Positions 7,041-14,599 of a stretch of 64,000 bases of DNA are shown here, in pieces. The notes under the pieces were generated by a model. It was not told the origin of the DNA. It saw only the letters and a list, made by a program, of their open reading frames with translations, and ran no database searches. This DNA is from Streptomyces xanthii (GTDB lineage: Bacteria > Actinomycetota > Actinomycetes > Streptomycetales > Streptomycetaceae), in assembly GCF_014621695.1 (NCBI RefSeq), contig NZ_CP061281.1, forward strand, positions 5,580,001 through 5,644,000. The letters are read 5' to 3'. How positions within the stretch are numbered: position 1 is the stretch's first letter; every line of letters begins with the position of its first letter. The translations under genes were made by a program, and so were the position numbers.

Positions 7041-7823
7041 TCAGCCCGTGGTCGTGGTCGGCTCCCAGGGCGGCGTCTGGCCCCAGCTCCAGCGCGGCAC
7101 GTCCGCCGCGTCGACCGGCGGCGGGTTCTCGCCCGAGTAGACCAGCGCCATCCGCGTGCCCCACTCGATGTAGTAGACGAACACGGCACGGAACTCCGGG
7201 TCGGACGGCAGCCCCACCTCGTCGGCGGAGTCCAGCAGCAGGTCCACCCAGCGGCGGCGCTGCGCCTCGGTGATGCCGCGGCCCAGATGCCGCCGCGTCA
7301 TGTGCGGATGCCCGCCGCGCTCGTCCGTGTACCGGGACGGGCCGCCGAAGACCTCCGCCAGCCACAGCGCCACGTGCTGCGGGTGCCCCGCGTCCATCCC
7401 GGCGAAGACCGGTTCGAGGAGCGGGTCGCGCAGGACGTGCCCGTAGAAGACCTCGGTCAGCCGGCCGAACGCCTCGGCGCCGCCCGCCCACGCGAAGATG
7501 CTGGGTGTGCGACCCCCGGTACCGGCGACGTCCGTCGGCTCGTAGTGCCGCATCTCCTCGATCGACTCGACGTACGGGCGTACGGCGTCGAGGAACGCCG
7601 GGAAGTGCGGGCCCTCGCGAAAGCCCCGCAGATGGTCCTCGACGGAGCTCCACCGGATCCGCAGCACGTACCGCTCCGGCTCCTCCACGCAGTGGGTCAG
7701 CTCGTAGTCGAGGCACTCGGGCGCGGCGGCGAGCGACGCGGCCGCCGTCCGGTACGCGTCCTCGAACTCCTTCTGCCGGTCCGGTGCGATGCGATAACGG
7801 ACGTACTCGACGCTCGACGCCAT
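7041..7823 (-). CDS. Antibiotic-biosynthesis-monooxygenase (ABM) domain fused to a group II truncated hemoglobin
   Basis: A two-domain chimera of 260 residues. Residues about 1-95 are an ABM ferredoxin-like domain (VEYVRYRIAP, YELTHCVEEPERYVLRIRW, a HFPAF segment). Residues about 105-235 are a 2-on-2 truncated globin of the HbO group: IFAWAGGAEAFGRLTEVFY starts helix B, the proximal heme ligand is probably His179 in TRRHLGRGI, and Trp192 sits at the G8 place typical of group II. Such a chimera has been described from Streptomyces avermitilis; the physiological reaction is not established. The Pro/Thr-rich tail is disordered. It is transcribed away from the RNase gene. Confidence 0.9.
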   Translation of the reverse strand: MASSVEYVRYRIAPDRQKEFEDAYRTAAASLAAAPECLDYELTHCVEEPERYVLRIRWSSVEDHLRGFREGPHFPAFLDAVRPYVESIEEMRHYEPTDVAGTGGRTPSIFAWAGGAEAFGRLTEVFYGHVLRDPLLEPVFAGMDAGHPQHVALWLAEVFGGPSRYTDERGGHPHMTRRHLGRGITEAQRRRWVDLLLDSADEVGLPSDPEFRAVFVYYIEWGTRMALVYSGENPPPVDAADVPRWSWGQTPPWEPTTTTG

Positions 7824-7910
7824 GTCGCTGCCTCTCCCCTGTGACGCCCACGGTGCTCAGGCGCCCACCTTGCCCCGTACCGCCGAGCCCTGTCAGCCGG
7901 ACCCGGCATC

Positions 7911-7982
7911 GCCCCTGAAGGCGCGCGGCGAAGCCGCAAGCCTTTCAGGGGCGCGGGGAACTGTGCGACCAGCCACGACGCA
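7911..7982. repeat. Dispersed repeat family A, copy 1
   Basis: Arms GCCCCTGAAGG and CCTTTCAGGGGC enclose an inner GGCGAAGCC-type hairpin and are followed by the family core GGCGCGGGGAACTGTGCGA and CCAGCCACGACGC. The same core recurs elsewhere in the window in both orientations. This copy lies between two divergent genes (globin chimera and RNase), so it is not simply a terminator here. Confidence 0.8.
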
Positions 7983-8079
7983 CCCGCACCCGCCCAACCA
8001 CCTGCACCCCGCAGACGAAGAGGCGCCCCCCCACACCCACCCACCCCGAGCCCACAATGCCGCCCCGCCCGGAGGGCCC

Positions 8080-8091
8080 TACGCTCGATGC
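8080..8091 (+). promoter_or_regulatory. -10 element of a probable leaderless promoter for the RNase gene
   Basis: TACGCT, then six bases, then the ATG at 8092. This spacing places the transcription start at or next to the start codon, the usual leaderless layout in Streptomyces. The only purine-rich sequence, GGAGGG at 8071, is too far from the ATG for normal ribosome binding. I see no good -35 hexamer. Confidence 0.45.
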
Positions 8092-9537
8092 ATGCCCCGT
8101 CGCCATCTCCGTGTGACCGGCGCAGCGCAGGCGCGACTCGGTGCCCTGCTGCGCGAGCTGCGTACGACGCTGGACGTGCCCGGGGCGTTCCCGGACGCCG
8201 TGCTCGCCGAGGCCGAGCGGGCCGCCGCCGATCCGCCCGGGCTGCCGACCCGCGACGAGACCGCGATCCCGTTCTTCACCATCGACCCGCCGGGCTCCGT
8301 CGACCTCGACCAGGCGATGCACCTGTCCCGCAGGCCCGGCGGCGGCTTCCGGGTGCGGTACGCGATCGCCGACGTCGCCGCGTTCGTCCGGCCCGGCGGC
8401 GCCGTCGACGCCGAGGCCCACCGGCGCGTCACCACCCTCTACTTCCCCGACGAGCGCGTCCCGCTGCACCCCGCCGTGCTCAGCGAGGGCGCCGCCAGCC
8501 TGCTGCCCGACCAGACCCGCCCCGCCGTCCTGTGGACGATCGACCTCGACGCGGACGGCCGCACCGAGACCACCGACGTCGTCCGCGCCCTCGTCCGCAG
8601 CCGTGCCCGACTCGACTACGAGGGCGTGCAGCGGTCCATCGACGACGGCAGCGCCGAGGAGGCGGTCGCCCTGCTCGCCGACATCGGCCGGCTCCGCGAG
8701 GCCCTGGAGATCGAGCGCGGCGGCATCTCCCTCGACGTCCCCGAGCAGGAGATCGTCGCCGCCGACGGCACGTACGAACTCGCCTACCGCGCCCCGCTCC
8801 CGGCCGACTCCTGGAACGCGCAGATCTCCCTGCTCACCGGTATGGCCGGCGCCGACCTGATGCTCGCCGCCGGCACCGGCGTCCTGCGCACCCTGCCCCC
8901 GGCCCCCGACGGCGCCGTCGGCCGGCTGCGCCGCACCGCGAAGGCCCTGCACATCGACTGGCCGCACCACGTCTCGTACTCGGACCTGGTCCGCTCCCTC
9001 GACCCGCGCGTCCCGCACCACGCCGCGTTCCTCCAGGAGTGCACGACCCTGCTGCGCGGCGCCGGATACACCGCGTTCAGCGGCGGCGACCTGCCCGAAC
9101 TCAGCACGCACGCCGCCGTCGCCGCCCCGTACACCCACTGCACCGCCCCGCTGCGCCGCCTCGTCGACCGCTACGCCTCAGAACTGTGCCTGGCCGCGAG
9201 CGCCGGGCAGTCCCCGCCCGGCTGGGTCACCGAGGCGCTGCCCGCCCTGCCCAAGGAGATGGCCGAGGGCACCCGGCGCGGCAACACCGTGGAGCGCGAG
9301 AGCGTCGACCTCGTGGAGGCGGCGCTGCTGCAGCACCGCGTCGGGGAGTTCTTCGACGCCTGCGTCGTGGACGTCAAGGAACGCGAACCGGCCGTGGGCA
9401 CCGTCCAGTTGACCGACCCCGCGGTCGTCGCCCGGATCGCGGGCGGCACGTCGGCGCTGCCGCTGGGGGAGCGGCTGCGGGTGCGGCTCACACAGGCCGA
9501 TCCAGGGCGGGCGAAGGTCGAGTTCGCCCCCGCCTGA
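8092..9537 (+). CDS. RNase II/RNB-family exoribonuclease
   Basis: 481 residues, shorter than E. coli RNase II (about 640) because it lacks clear N-terminal cold-shock domains. The RNB catalytic centre is at residues 64-75, IDPPGSVDLDQA, giving Asp65, Asp71 and Asp73. The fourth acidic position (Asp210 in RNase II) is Gln74 here, which may change rate or metal handling. Later RNB motifs are present: YFPDERVPLHP, SLLPDQTRPAVLW and the HCTAPLRRLVDRYA block around 350. It should degrade RNA 3' to 5' in the cytosol. Its last 50 bases overlap the convergent membrane-protein gene. Confidence 0.88.
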   Translation: MPRRHLRVTGAAQARLGALLRELRTTLDVPGAFPDAVLAEAERAAADPPGLPTRDETAIPFFTIDPPGSVDLDQAMHLSRRPGGGFRVRYAIADVAAFVRPGGAVDAEAHRRVTTLYFPDERVPLHPAVLSEGAASLLPDQTRPAVLWTIDLDADGRTETTDVVRALVRSRARLDYEGVQRSIDDGSAEEAVALLADIGRLREALEIERGGISLDVPEQEIVAADGTYELAYRAPLPADSWNAQISLLTGMAGADLMLAAGTGVLRTLPPAPDGAVGRLRRTAKALHIDWPHHVSYSDLVRSLDPRVPHHAAFLQECTTLLRGAGYTAFSGGDLPELSTHAAVAAPYTHCTAPLRRLVDRYASELCLAASAGQSPPGWVTEALPALPKEMAEGTRRGNTVERESVDLVEAALLQHRVGEFFDACVVDVKEREPAVGTVQLTDPAVVARIAGGTSALPLGERLRVRLTQADPGRAKVEFAPA

Positions 9538-10156
9538 CCTTGTCCAGGGCGCGGGCCAGCCGGTCCGGTTCCTCGGCGTGCAGCCGCACCACGCTGATCT
9601 CCTTCGGTCGGCCGAGCAGCGTCATGTGCCGCACGGGCTCGGCGAGTTCGATGGTGAGGGTCGTCTGCGCGCCCACGTCCAGGTTCAACTCGCCCTCGCG
9701 CGGGGTGTGCGTGAACCGGTTCTCGCGGCGCACCTCCGCGATCCGCTCCACCGGGATCCGCAGGTCCACATGGGCCCCGCGCCGTACCCGCAGCGCCTCG
9801 CGCGTCACCACGTGCGGCCGCGTCACCGACGCCGCGTGCAGCCCCAGCACCATCACCACCGTGTACACGTCCAGCACCAGCGTCACCCGGTGCAGCACCG
9901 GATAGTCCCGCAGCAGCGCCCACATCCCGAACGTCTCCACGGCGCACACGAACGCGAACGCGTACATCATCAGGGCCTGCCCCCGGGCGTACGGGAACGC
10001 GCTCGCCCCCGCCGGAACCCCGTGCCGGCGCCGCGCCGCCCACATCCCGAAACTCGCGAACACCCGCATCTCGTGCCCCGCCATCCGCCGCACGGGCTCC
10101 GGCAGCACCGCCCGCAACGCGACGCGGCGAACGCCGCGACTCATGCCGCGCCTCAT
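9488..10156 (-). CDS. Membrane protein coupled to the MerR regulator (hypothetical)
   Basis: 222 residues. Two or three membrane spans in the middle (MMYAFAFVCAVETFGMWALL and a second one, VLDVYTVVMVLGLHA), then a cytosolic domain with beta strands (LRIPVERIAEVRRE, LTIELAEPV). No family recognised with confidence. The start overlaps the MerR stop as ATGA, so it is translated with the regulator; an ATG twelve bases later is an alternative. Its C-terminal coding end overlaps the RNase gene tail by 50 bases on the other strand. Confidence 0.75.
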   Translation of the reverse strand: MRRGMSRGVRRVALRAVLPEPVRRMAGHEMRVFASFGMWAARRRHGVPAGASAFPYARGQALMMYAFAFVCAVETFGMWALLRDYPVLHRVTLVLDVYTVVMVLGLHAASVTRPHVVTREALRVRRGAHVDLRIPVERIAEVRRENRFTHTPREGELNLDVGAQTTLTIELAEPVRHMTLLGRPKEISVVRLHAEEPDRLARALDKVRRGRTRPSPALDRPV

Positions 10157-10950
10157 GTCGCGCCCCCTTCCGTGGCCAGGCGCACGGCCAGCCGGACCGC
10201 CTCCGCCTGGGCGGGGGAGAAGTCGGCGAGGAACGCGGCGAACAGCGCGGGCCGCCCCGTCCTGTCCGGCCCGTCCGTCCTGTCCGTCCTGTCCGTCCCG
10301 TCCGGCGTCGGCAGGTCGGCCAGCAGCCACGCCGCCAGGGCGCGGGCCGCCTCCGCGACGCGGGGATCGTCCGGTGCCGCGTCGGCGAGCGCGTCGAGCC
10401 GCGCGTAGACCGCACGGGCCGCGTCCGCCGCCCCCGGCGCGGCGAACGCCCCGGCCAGCGACGTCATCAGCTCCGCGCGGGCCTCCGGCGGAGCTGTCAC
10501 ATCGATCAAGGTCAACATCTCCCGATCCTTCACGGCCATCGGAGAGTCATCCTGGATCTCTCCCAACTCGCCCAGAAAAGCGGCAAGTTCGGCCGAAACG
10601 AACCCGTCGTCCGGCAATGCCCCCTCCTCGGCGCCGGCCAGCAGTTGCCGCAGCCGGGCCCGCCGCTCATGGATCGCCGCCTCCTGCCGGGCCAGGTCGG
10701 CGTCCAGCTCGGCCAGCACCTCGACGAGATCGCGCCCCGCGTCGTCGGCGAGCACGTCCCGCACTTCGGTGAGGCCGAGCCCCAGCTCGGTCAGCCGCCG
10801 GATGCGCGCCAGCTCGACGGCGTGCCGCAGCGTGTACTCCCGATAGCCGTTGGGTCGCCGCTCGGGCTCGGGCAACAGCCCCTGGTGGTGGTAGTGCCGG
10901 ACCGCCCGCGTGGTGACGCCGACGATCGCGGCCAGCTCTCCGATCCGCAT
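10153..10950 (-). CDS. MerR family transcriptional regulator
   Basis: 265 residues. The winged helix-turn-helix is at 1-70 (MRIGELAAIVGVTTRAVRHY, GLLPEPERRPNGYREY), followed by a dimerising coiled coil (80-115) and a long C-terminal effector part with no recognised ligand domain. Residues about 213-226 are built of repeated Asp-Arg-Thr from a 9-base DNA repeat. It is likely to act on its own 19-base-spacer promoter. The membrane protein gene downstream is the only obvious co-regulated partner. Confidence 0.88.
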   Translation of the reverse strand: MRIGELAAIVGVTTRAVRHYHHQGLLPEPERRPNGYREYTLRHAVELARIRRLTELGLGLTEVRDVLADDAGRDLVEVLAELDADLARQEAAIHERRARLRQLLAGAEEGALPDDGFVSAELAAFLGELGEIQDDSPMAVKDREMLTLIDVTAPPEARAELMTSLAGAFAAPGAADAARAVYARLDALADAAPDDPRVAEAARALAAWLLADLPTPDGTDRTDRTDGPDRTGRPALFAAFLADFSPAQAEAVRLAVRLATEGGAT

Positions 10951-10956
10951 GCCTTC

Positions 10957-10987
10957 AGTAGAAACGTTGACGTCGCGTGAGGGTCAA
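10957..10987 (-). promoter_or_regulatory. MerR-type promoter with 19-base spacer and dyad
   Basis: On the minus strand: -35 TTGACC, exactly 19 bases, -10 TCTACT, then six bases to the MerR ATG. The spacer holds half-sites TTGAC and GTCAA as an interrupted dyad. An over-long 19-base spacer with a dyad between the hexamers is the hallmark of MerR-activated promoters; the six-base gap to ATG implies a leaderless transcript. Confidence 0.65.
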
Positions 10988-11027
10988 GCGGGCGGGGCGG
11001 GCTGCGGTGTGCGGGGCGCCCGAAAGC

Positions 11028-11056
11028 TTGACGGCTAACGCTGTTAGCCGTACGGT
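11028..11056 (+). promoter_or_regulatory. Promoter of the DUF4260-tetR operon
   Basis: TTGACG, 17-base spacer, TACGGT, close to the vegetative sigma consensus. The spacer is almost filled by the first TetR-type palindrome, so repressor binding and polymerase binding are mutually exclusive. Confidence 0.7.
11033..11049. promoter_or_regulatory. TetR operator 1
   Basis: GGCTAAC, three bases, GTTAGCC: a perfect 7-bp dyad lying between the -35 and -10 hexamers. It shares the core GCTAAC-N3-GTTAGC with a second site 35 bases further on. The likely binder is the TetR protein encoded by the second gene of the operon. Confidence 0.75.
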
Positions 11057-11069
11057 CGTGAACAAGGGA

Positions 11070-11084
11070 GCTAACACCGTTAGC
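11070..11084. promoter_or_regulatory. TetR operator 2
   Basis: GCTAAC, ACC, GTTAGC: the same core as operator 1, positioned just downstream of the expected transcription start. Two copies on one promoter suggest cooperative or double-lock repression. Confidence 0.75.
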
Positions 11085-11152
11085 CCCTGACCCGCCTCGC
11101 CTCGTTTCGCCTCGCCTCGTTTTGTCTCGCAGCCCCGCACCGGGAGGTCCTC

Positions 11153-11572
11153 ATGAGCACGACCGCACCCACCGCCACCACCCCCTCCACGACGATCCGC
11201 CGGGTCGCGTGGCTGGCCGGGGCCCTCTTCTGGTCGGCCTTCACGGTCCTGGAGGCCGTGAACCACGGCTGGATCGCGGGCCTCCTGGGCTTCGCCTTCT
11301 TCATCGCCCCCGACTTCACGTTCGTCGTCGGCGCGGGCGAGGCGCACCGCCTGAACCTGAAGAAGGGGCAGCTCCAGCCCCGGGCGGTGCCGTACTACAA
11401 CACGGCCCACCGCGCCCTGATCCCGCTCGCCCTCATGGTCACGTACACGGTGCTGCCGATCATCCAGTGGGCCCCGCTCTTCGCGGGCCTGTGCGGCTGG
11501 CTCGCCCACATCTCGTACGATCGCGCCTTCGGCTACGGACTGCGGACCAAGGAGGGCTTCCAGCGTGCCTGA
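11153..11572 (+). CDS. DUF4260-type small membrane protein
   Basis: 139 residues with about four hydrophobic segments (WLAGALFWSAFTVLEAV, AGLLGFAFFIAPDFTFVVG, the LIPLALMVTYTVLPII stretch, and a last one before HISYDRAFGYGLR). The FFIAPD and HISYDRAFGYGLR blocks are features I associate with DUF4260; function unknown. GGGAGG lies before the ATG. The last eight bases overlap the TetR gene, so the pair is one operon under the double operator. Confidence 0.82.
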   Translation: MSTTAPTATTPSTTIRRVAWLAGALFWSAFTVLEAVNHGWIAGLLGFAFFIAPDFTFVVGAGEAHRLNLKKGQLQPRAVPYYNTAHRALIPLALMVTYTVLPIIQWAPLFAGLCGWLAHISYDRAFGYGLRTKEGFQRA

Positions 11573-12101
11573 CCTCAAGGAAGGCCGGCGGCTCACGCCC
11601 CGCGCCACGGAGATCGCCGCCGAGGCCCGCGCCCTGCTGGAGGAGTCCGGCCCGCAGGCCCTCACCATGCGCGCCCTGGCCGACCGCCTGGGCATCAAGG
11701 CCCCCTCCCTCTACAAGCACTTCCCCGACAAGCAGGCCGTCGAGGCCGAACTCGTCGCGCAACTGCTCACGGAGTCTGCGGAGGCCTGCGAGGAGGCGGA
11801 GCGCACGGCCCCCGGCTCCCTCGCCGCCCTCGCCTCCGCCTACCGCGACCACGCCCTGGCCCACCCCCACCTCTACAGCCTCGCCACGGAACGCCCCCTG
11901 CCCCGGCACGCCCTGCCCGAGGGCCTGGAGGAGCGCGCGGCGGCCCCCCTCGTGCGGGCCTGCGGCGGCGACGCGGACCGGGCCCGGGCGGTGTGGGCGT
12001 TCGCGCACGGCATGGTGACCCTGGAGATCCACGGCCGCTTTCCACCCGGCGCCGACCTGACCGGCGCCTGGGCCACGGGCACGGCGGCCCTGCGTCCCTA
12101 G
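11565..12101 (+). CDS. TetR family repressor
   Basis: 178 residues. The helix-turn-helix is near 30-60 (ALTMRALADRLGIKAPSLYKHF), followed by an all-helical ligand and dimer domain of the type often named TetR C-terminal WHG-like. It starts at GTG inside the end of the DUF4260 gene. Two matching palindromes on the operon promoter point to autoregulation, with the DUF4260 membrane protein as the controlled product. The ligand cannot be read from sequence. Confidence 0.9.
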   Translation: MPDLKEGRRLTPRATEIAAEARALLEESGPQALTMRALADRLGIKAPSLYKHFPDKQAVEAELVAQLLTESAEACEEAERTAPGSLAALASAYRDHALAHPHLYSLATERPLPRHALPEGLEERAAAPLVRACGGDADRARAVWAFAHGMVTLEIHGRFPPGADLTGAWATGTAALRP

Positions 12102-12108
12102 GGCCGGG

Positions 12109-12114
12109 TAAGAT
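12109..12114 (+). promoter_or_regulatory. -10 element for rnpB
   Basis: TAAGAT, with the RNA 5' end expected seven to ten bases later, where the P1 helix starts. It lies just after the tetR stop codon. The -35 region is not convincing. Confidence 0.45.
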
Positions 12115-12120
12115 GGCCCG

Positions 12121-12535
12121 CACGGCAGACGAGCCGGGCGGGCGGCCGCGTGGGGTTCCACCAGGAACCTCCCGAGGAACGTCCGGGCTCCACAGGGCAA
12201 GGTGGTGGCTAACGGCCACCCGGGGTGACCCGCGGGACAGTGCCACAGAAAACAGACCGCCGGAGGCTTCGGCCGCCGGTAAGGGTGAAACGGTGGTGTA
12301 AGAGACCACCAGCGCCTGAGGTGACTCAGGCGGCTAGGTAAACCCCACCTGGAGCAAGGTCAAGAGGAGCCACCTCGGTGGCTCTGCGCGGACGATCGAG
12401 GGCTGCCCGCCCGATGTCCGCGGGTAGACCGCACGAGGCCGGCGGCAACGCCGGCCCTAGATGGATGGCCGTCACCCCGACGACCGCGAGGTCCCGGGGA
12501 ACAGAACCCGGCGTACAGCCCGACTCGTCTGCCCC
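12121..12535 (+). ncRNA. rnpB: RNase P RNA (bacterial type A)
   Basis: The catalytic RNA that matures tRNA 5' ends. The long-range P1 helix is visible: GGCAGACGAG near the 5' end pairs with CTCGTCTGCC at the 3' end. Conserved blocks occur in the right order: GAGGAACGTCCGGGCTCC (P4 5' side and CR-I), CACAGAAAACAGACCGCC, GGTAAGGGTGAAACGGTGG, GTAAGAGACCACCAGC, and CCTAGATGGATGG with ACAGAACCCGGCGTACAG near the 3' end (P4 3' side). The length of about 410 bases fits Streptomyces. Ends are placed from the P1 pairing and may be off by a few bases. Confidence 0.96.
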
Positions 12536-12633
12536 TCAAGCACCGCGGGCCTGTCGCCCCGGCGACCACCGGAACGCCTGTCAGTCCCTCCAGGTACTCT
12601 CGGACTTCGTCAACGCGGCCCGACGGGCTTCCG

Positions 12634-12649
12634 CTCCACCTTGGTGGAG
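12634..12649. promoter_or_regulatory. 16-bp perfect palindrome upstream of the nuclease-helicase gene
   Basis: CTCCACCTTGGTGGAG, fully symmetric. It lies about 100 bases after the rnpB 3' end and 58 bases before the preferred start. A short hairpin GTCGCC-CC-GGCGAC at about 12553-12566 may end rnpB transcripts. The palindrome may be an operator; no regulator is adjacent. Confidence 0.5.
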
Positions 12650-12706
12650 TTTCGAAGGACACGCCCCCACCCGCACGAGTCTTTTCGTGCTGCCTGGGGG
12701 AAGTCC

Positions 12707-14596
12707 TTGCTGTTCCGCGCGTCCGCGAAAACGGTCGCCGTCATGGCACTCGACGGTTCGCTGTTCCTGCATCTCACCGACAAGTTCGTCCACATGCACG
12801 GCTACCGGCCCGGAGCCTCGGAGGTGCGCTCCTGGGAGCGCAGCATCCCTGCCCTGGCGGCGGCGCTCAACGACGCGGGGCTGGGCGACGTGGAGGTCAT
12901 GCTGGAGTACTCGCTCCCGCTGAACAGTAAGCGTGCCGACGTCGTGCTCGCCGGTGTGCACCCGGGGACGGGCGAACCGTCGTACGTCATCGTGGAGTTG
13001 AAGCAGTGGGGCCAGGCTCTCCCGCACGAGGACGACGCCACGCTGTGCCACGTCGACGCCTACGCCCAGCCTGTCCTCAATCCGATCGAGCAGGTACGCC
13101 GGTACTGCGAGTACCTCGTCAACTTCAACGGAGCGGTGGCTGAACACGGGCAGCGGGTGGCGGGCGTGGCGTATCTGCACAACGCCACCGAGTTCGGAGT
13201 GACGGGTCTGCGCGAGATCGAACGCGACGGCCACGGCCTCCTCTTCACCGAGGAACGCCGCGGCGCCCTCATCGAGTACCTGCGTACCAGGCTGAGCGAC
13301 AAGCATCCGGGGGCGCGGGCCGCGGACGAGCTCCGTGCCGGTGCCAACGTGCCGTCGAAGCAGCTCATGTCCGTCGCTGCCGAAGAGGTGCGTGACCGCA
13401 GCCAGTTCGTGCTCCTCGACGAGCAGCAGGTCGCCTACCGCATGGTGCTCAACGCCGTGGAGAAGGCCAAGCACGCCGACCGCAAGGAAGTCGTCGTCGT
13501 CACGGGCGGCCCCGGCACGGGCAAGAGCGTGATCGCTCTTCAGTTGCTCGGTGAGCTCTACCGGCGAGGGGTCCCGGCACTGCACGCCACCGGCTCCCAG
13601 TCGTTCACGAAGACGATGAGGAAGGTCGCCGGCGCCCGCAAGCGGGAGGTCCAGGACCTGTTCAAGTATTTCAACAGCTTCATGACCGCCGAGAAGAACA
13701 CTCTGGGCGCCCTGATCTGCGATGAGGCCCACCGGATCCGGGAGACGTCGGCCAACCGCTTCACGCGCGCCGCGAACCGGACCGGCAGGGCGCAGATCGA
13801 CGAACTCATCGACGTCGCCTACGTGCCGGTCTTCTTTCTGGACGAGCACCAGGTCGTCCGCCCCGGCGAGATGGGTACCGTGGCCGAGATCAAGGCCGCG
13901 GCGGCCAAGCGGGACATCCCCTGTCATGTCGTACCGCTGGACAGCCAGTTCCGCTGCGGCGGCAGTGACGCCTATCTGCGCTGGGTGGTTCGTCTCCTCG
14001 GCCTGGAGCCCGGTGGGCCGGTGGCCTGGGAGCCCGACGGTCGCATGCAACTGATGGTCGCCGACAGCCCGCAGGAGATGGAGTTCTTCCTGCAAGCCCG
14101 CCGGACCCAGGGCTACGGCGCCCGCATGTCCGCCGGCTACTGCTGGCGCTGGTCCCCGGAACCCAGGCCCGGGCAGCCCCTGCCGCCCGACGTGGTCATC
14201 GGCGACTGGGCCCGTCCGTGGAACCTGCGCGGCGACCGCTCAATCTCCGGAGCACCCCCGGCCGCACTGTGGGCCACCGACCCTGCAGGCTTCGGGCAGG
14301 TCGGCTGCGTCTACACGGCGCAGGGCTTCGAGTACGACTGGTCAGGCGTGATCATCGGTCCCGACCTGGTCTGGCGTGGCGACCGCTGGATCACGGACCG
14401 TACGGAGTCGAAGGACCCGGTCTTCAAGAAGTCCGTGTCCGATGCCGACGTGGACCGTCTGATCCGCAACACGTACAAGGTGCTGCTGACCCGGGGCATG
14501 GTGGGCACGATCGTGTACTCGCCTGATTCGGAGACGCGCCGGAAGCTGCGGGAACTCGCGGGCGGGGCGGCGGCACGGGAGAGTGCGCTGGTCTGA
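12707..14596 (+). CDS. Nuclease-helicase: PD-(D/E)XK-like N-terminus fused to a DUF2075 P-loop ATPase
   Basis: About 629 residues. An N-terminal restriction-endonuclease-like region shows SKRADVVLAG (Asp78) and VIVELKQW (Glu97-x-Lys99), the D...ExK pattern. A P-loop helicase domain follows: Walker A GGPGTGKS at 267-274, Walker B LICDEAHRI (Asp339-Glu340), SQFRCGG, and late motifs YTAQGFEYDW and YKVLLTRGMVG. DUF2075 proteins are Schlafen-like or SF1-type nucleic-acid ATPases. Start is uncertain: TTG with GGGGAAG just upstream is preferred; GTG at 12644 falls in the palindrome and ATG at 12743 would cut conserved-looking sequence. It may act in DNA repair or phage defence, but no partner gene is adjacent. 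Confidence 0.83.
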   Translation: MLFRASAKTVAVMALDGSLFLHLTDKFVHMHGYRPGASEVRSWERSIPALAAALNDAGLGDVEVMLEYSLPLNSKRADVVLAGVHPGTGEPSYVIVELKQWGQALPHEDDATLCHVDAYAQPVLNPIEQVRRYCEYLVNFNGAVAEHGQRVAGVAYLHNATEFGVTGLREIERDGHGLLFTEERRGALIEYLRTRLSDKHPGARAADELRAGANVPSKQLMSVAAEEVRDRSQFVLLDEQQVAYRMVLNAVEKAKHADRKEVVVVTGGPGTGKSVIALQLLGELYRRGVPALHATGSQSFTKTMRKVAGARKREVQDLFKYFNSFMTAEKNTLGALICDEAHRIRETSANRFTRAANRTGRAQIDELIDVAYVPVFFLDEHQVVRPGEMGTVAEIKAAAAKRDIPCHVVPLDSQFRCGGSDAYLRWVVRLLGLEPGGPVAWEPDGRMQLMVADSPQEMEFFLQARRTQGYGARMSAGYCWRWSPEPRPGQPLPPDVVIGDWARPWNLRGDRSISGAPPAALWATDPAGFGQVGCVYTAQGFEYDWSGVIIGPDLVWRGDRWITDRTESKDPVFKKSVSDADVDRLIRNTYKVLLTRGMVGTIVYSPDSETRRKLRELAGGAAARESALV

Positions 14597-14599
14597 CCC

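Noticed and set aside
12461..12706. Upstream extension of the nuclease-helicase frame to the ATG at 12461
   Set aside because: This part lies within RNase P RNA and the following spacer; the residues are not protein-like and no ribosome site is seen.
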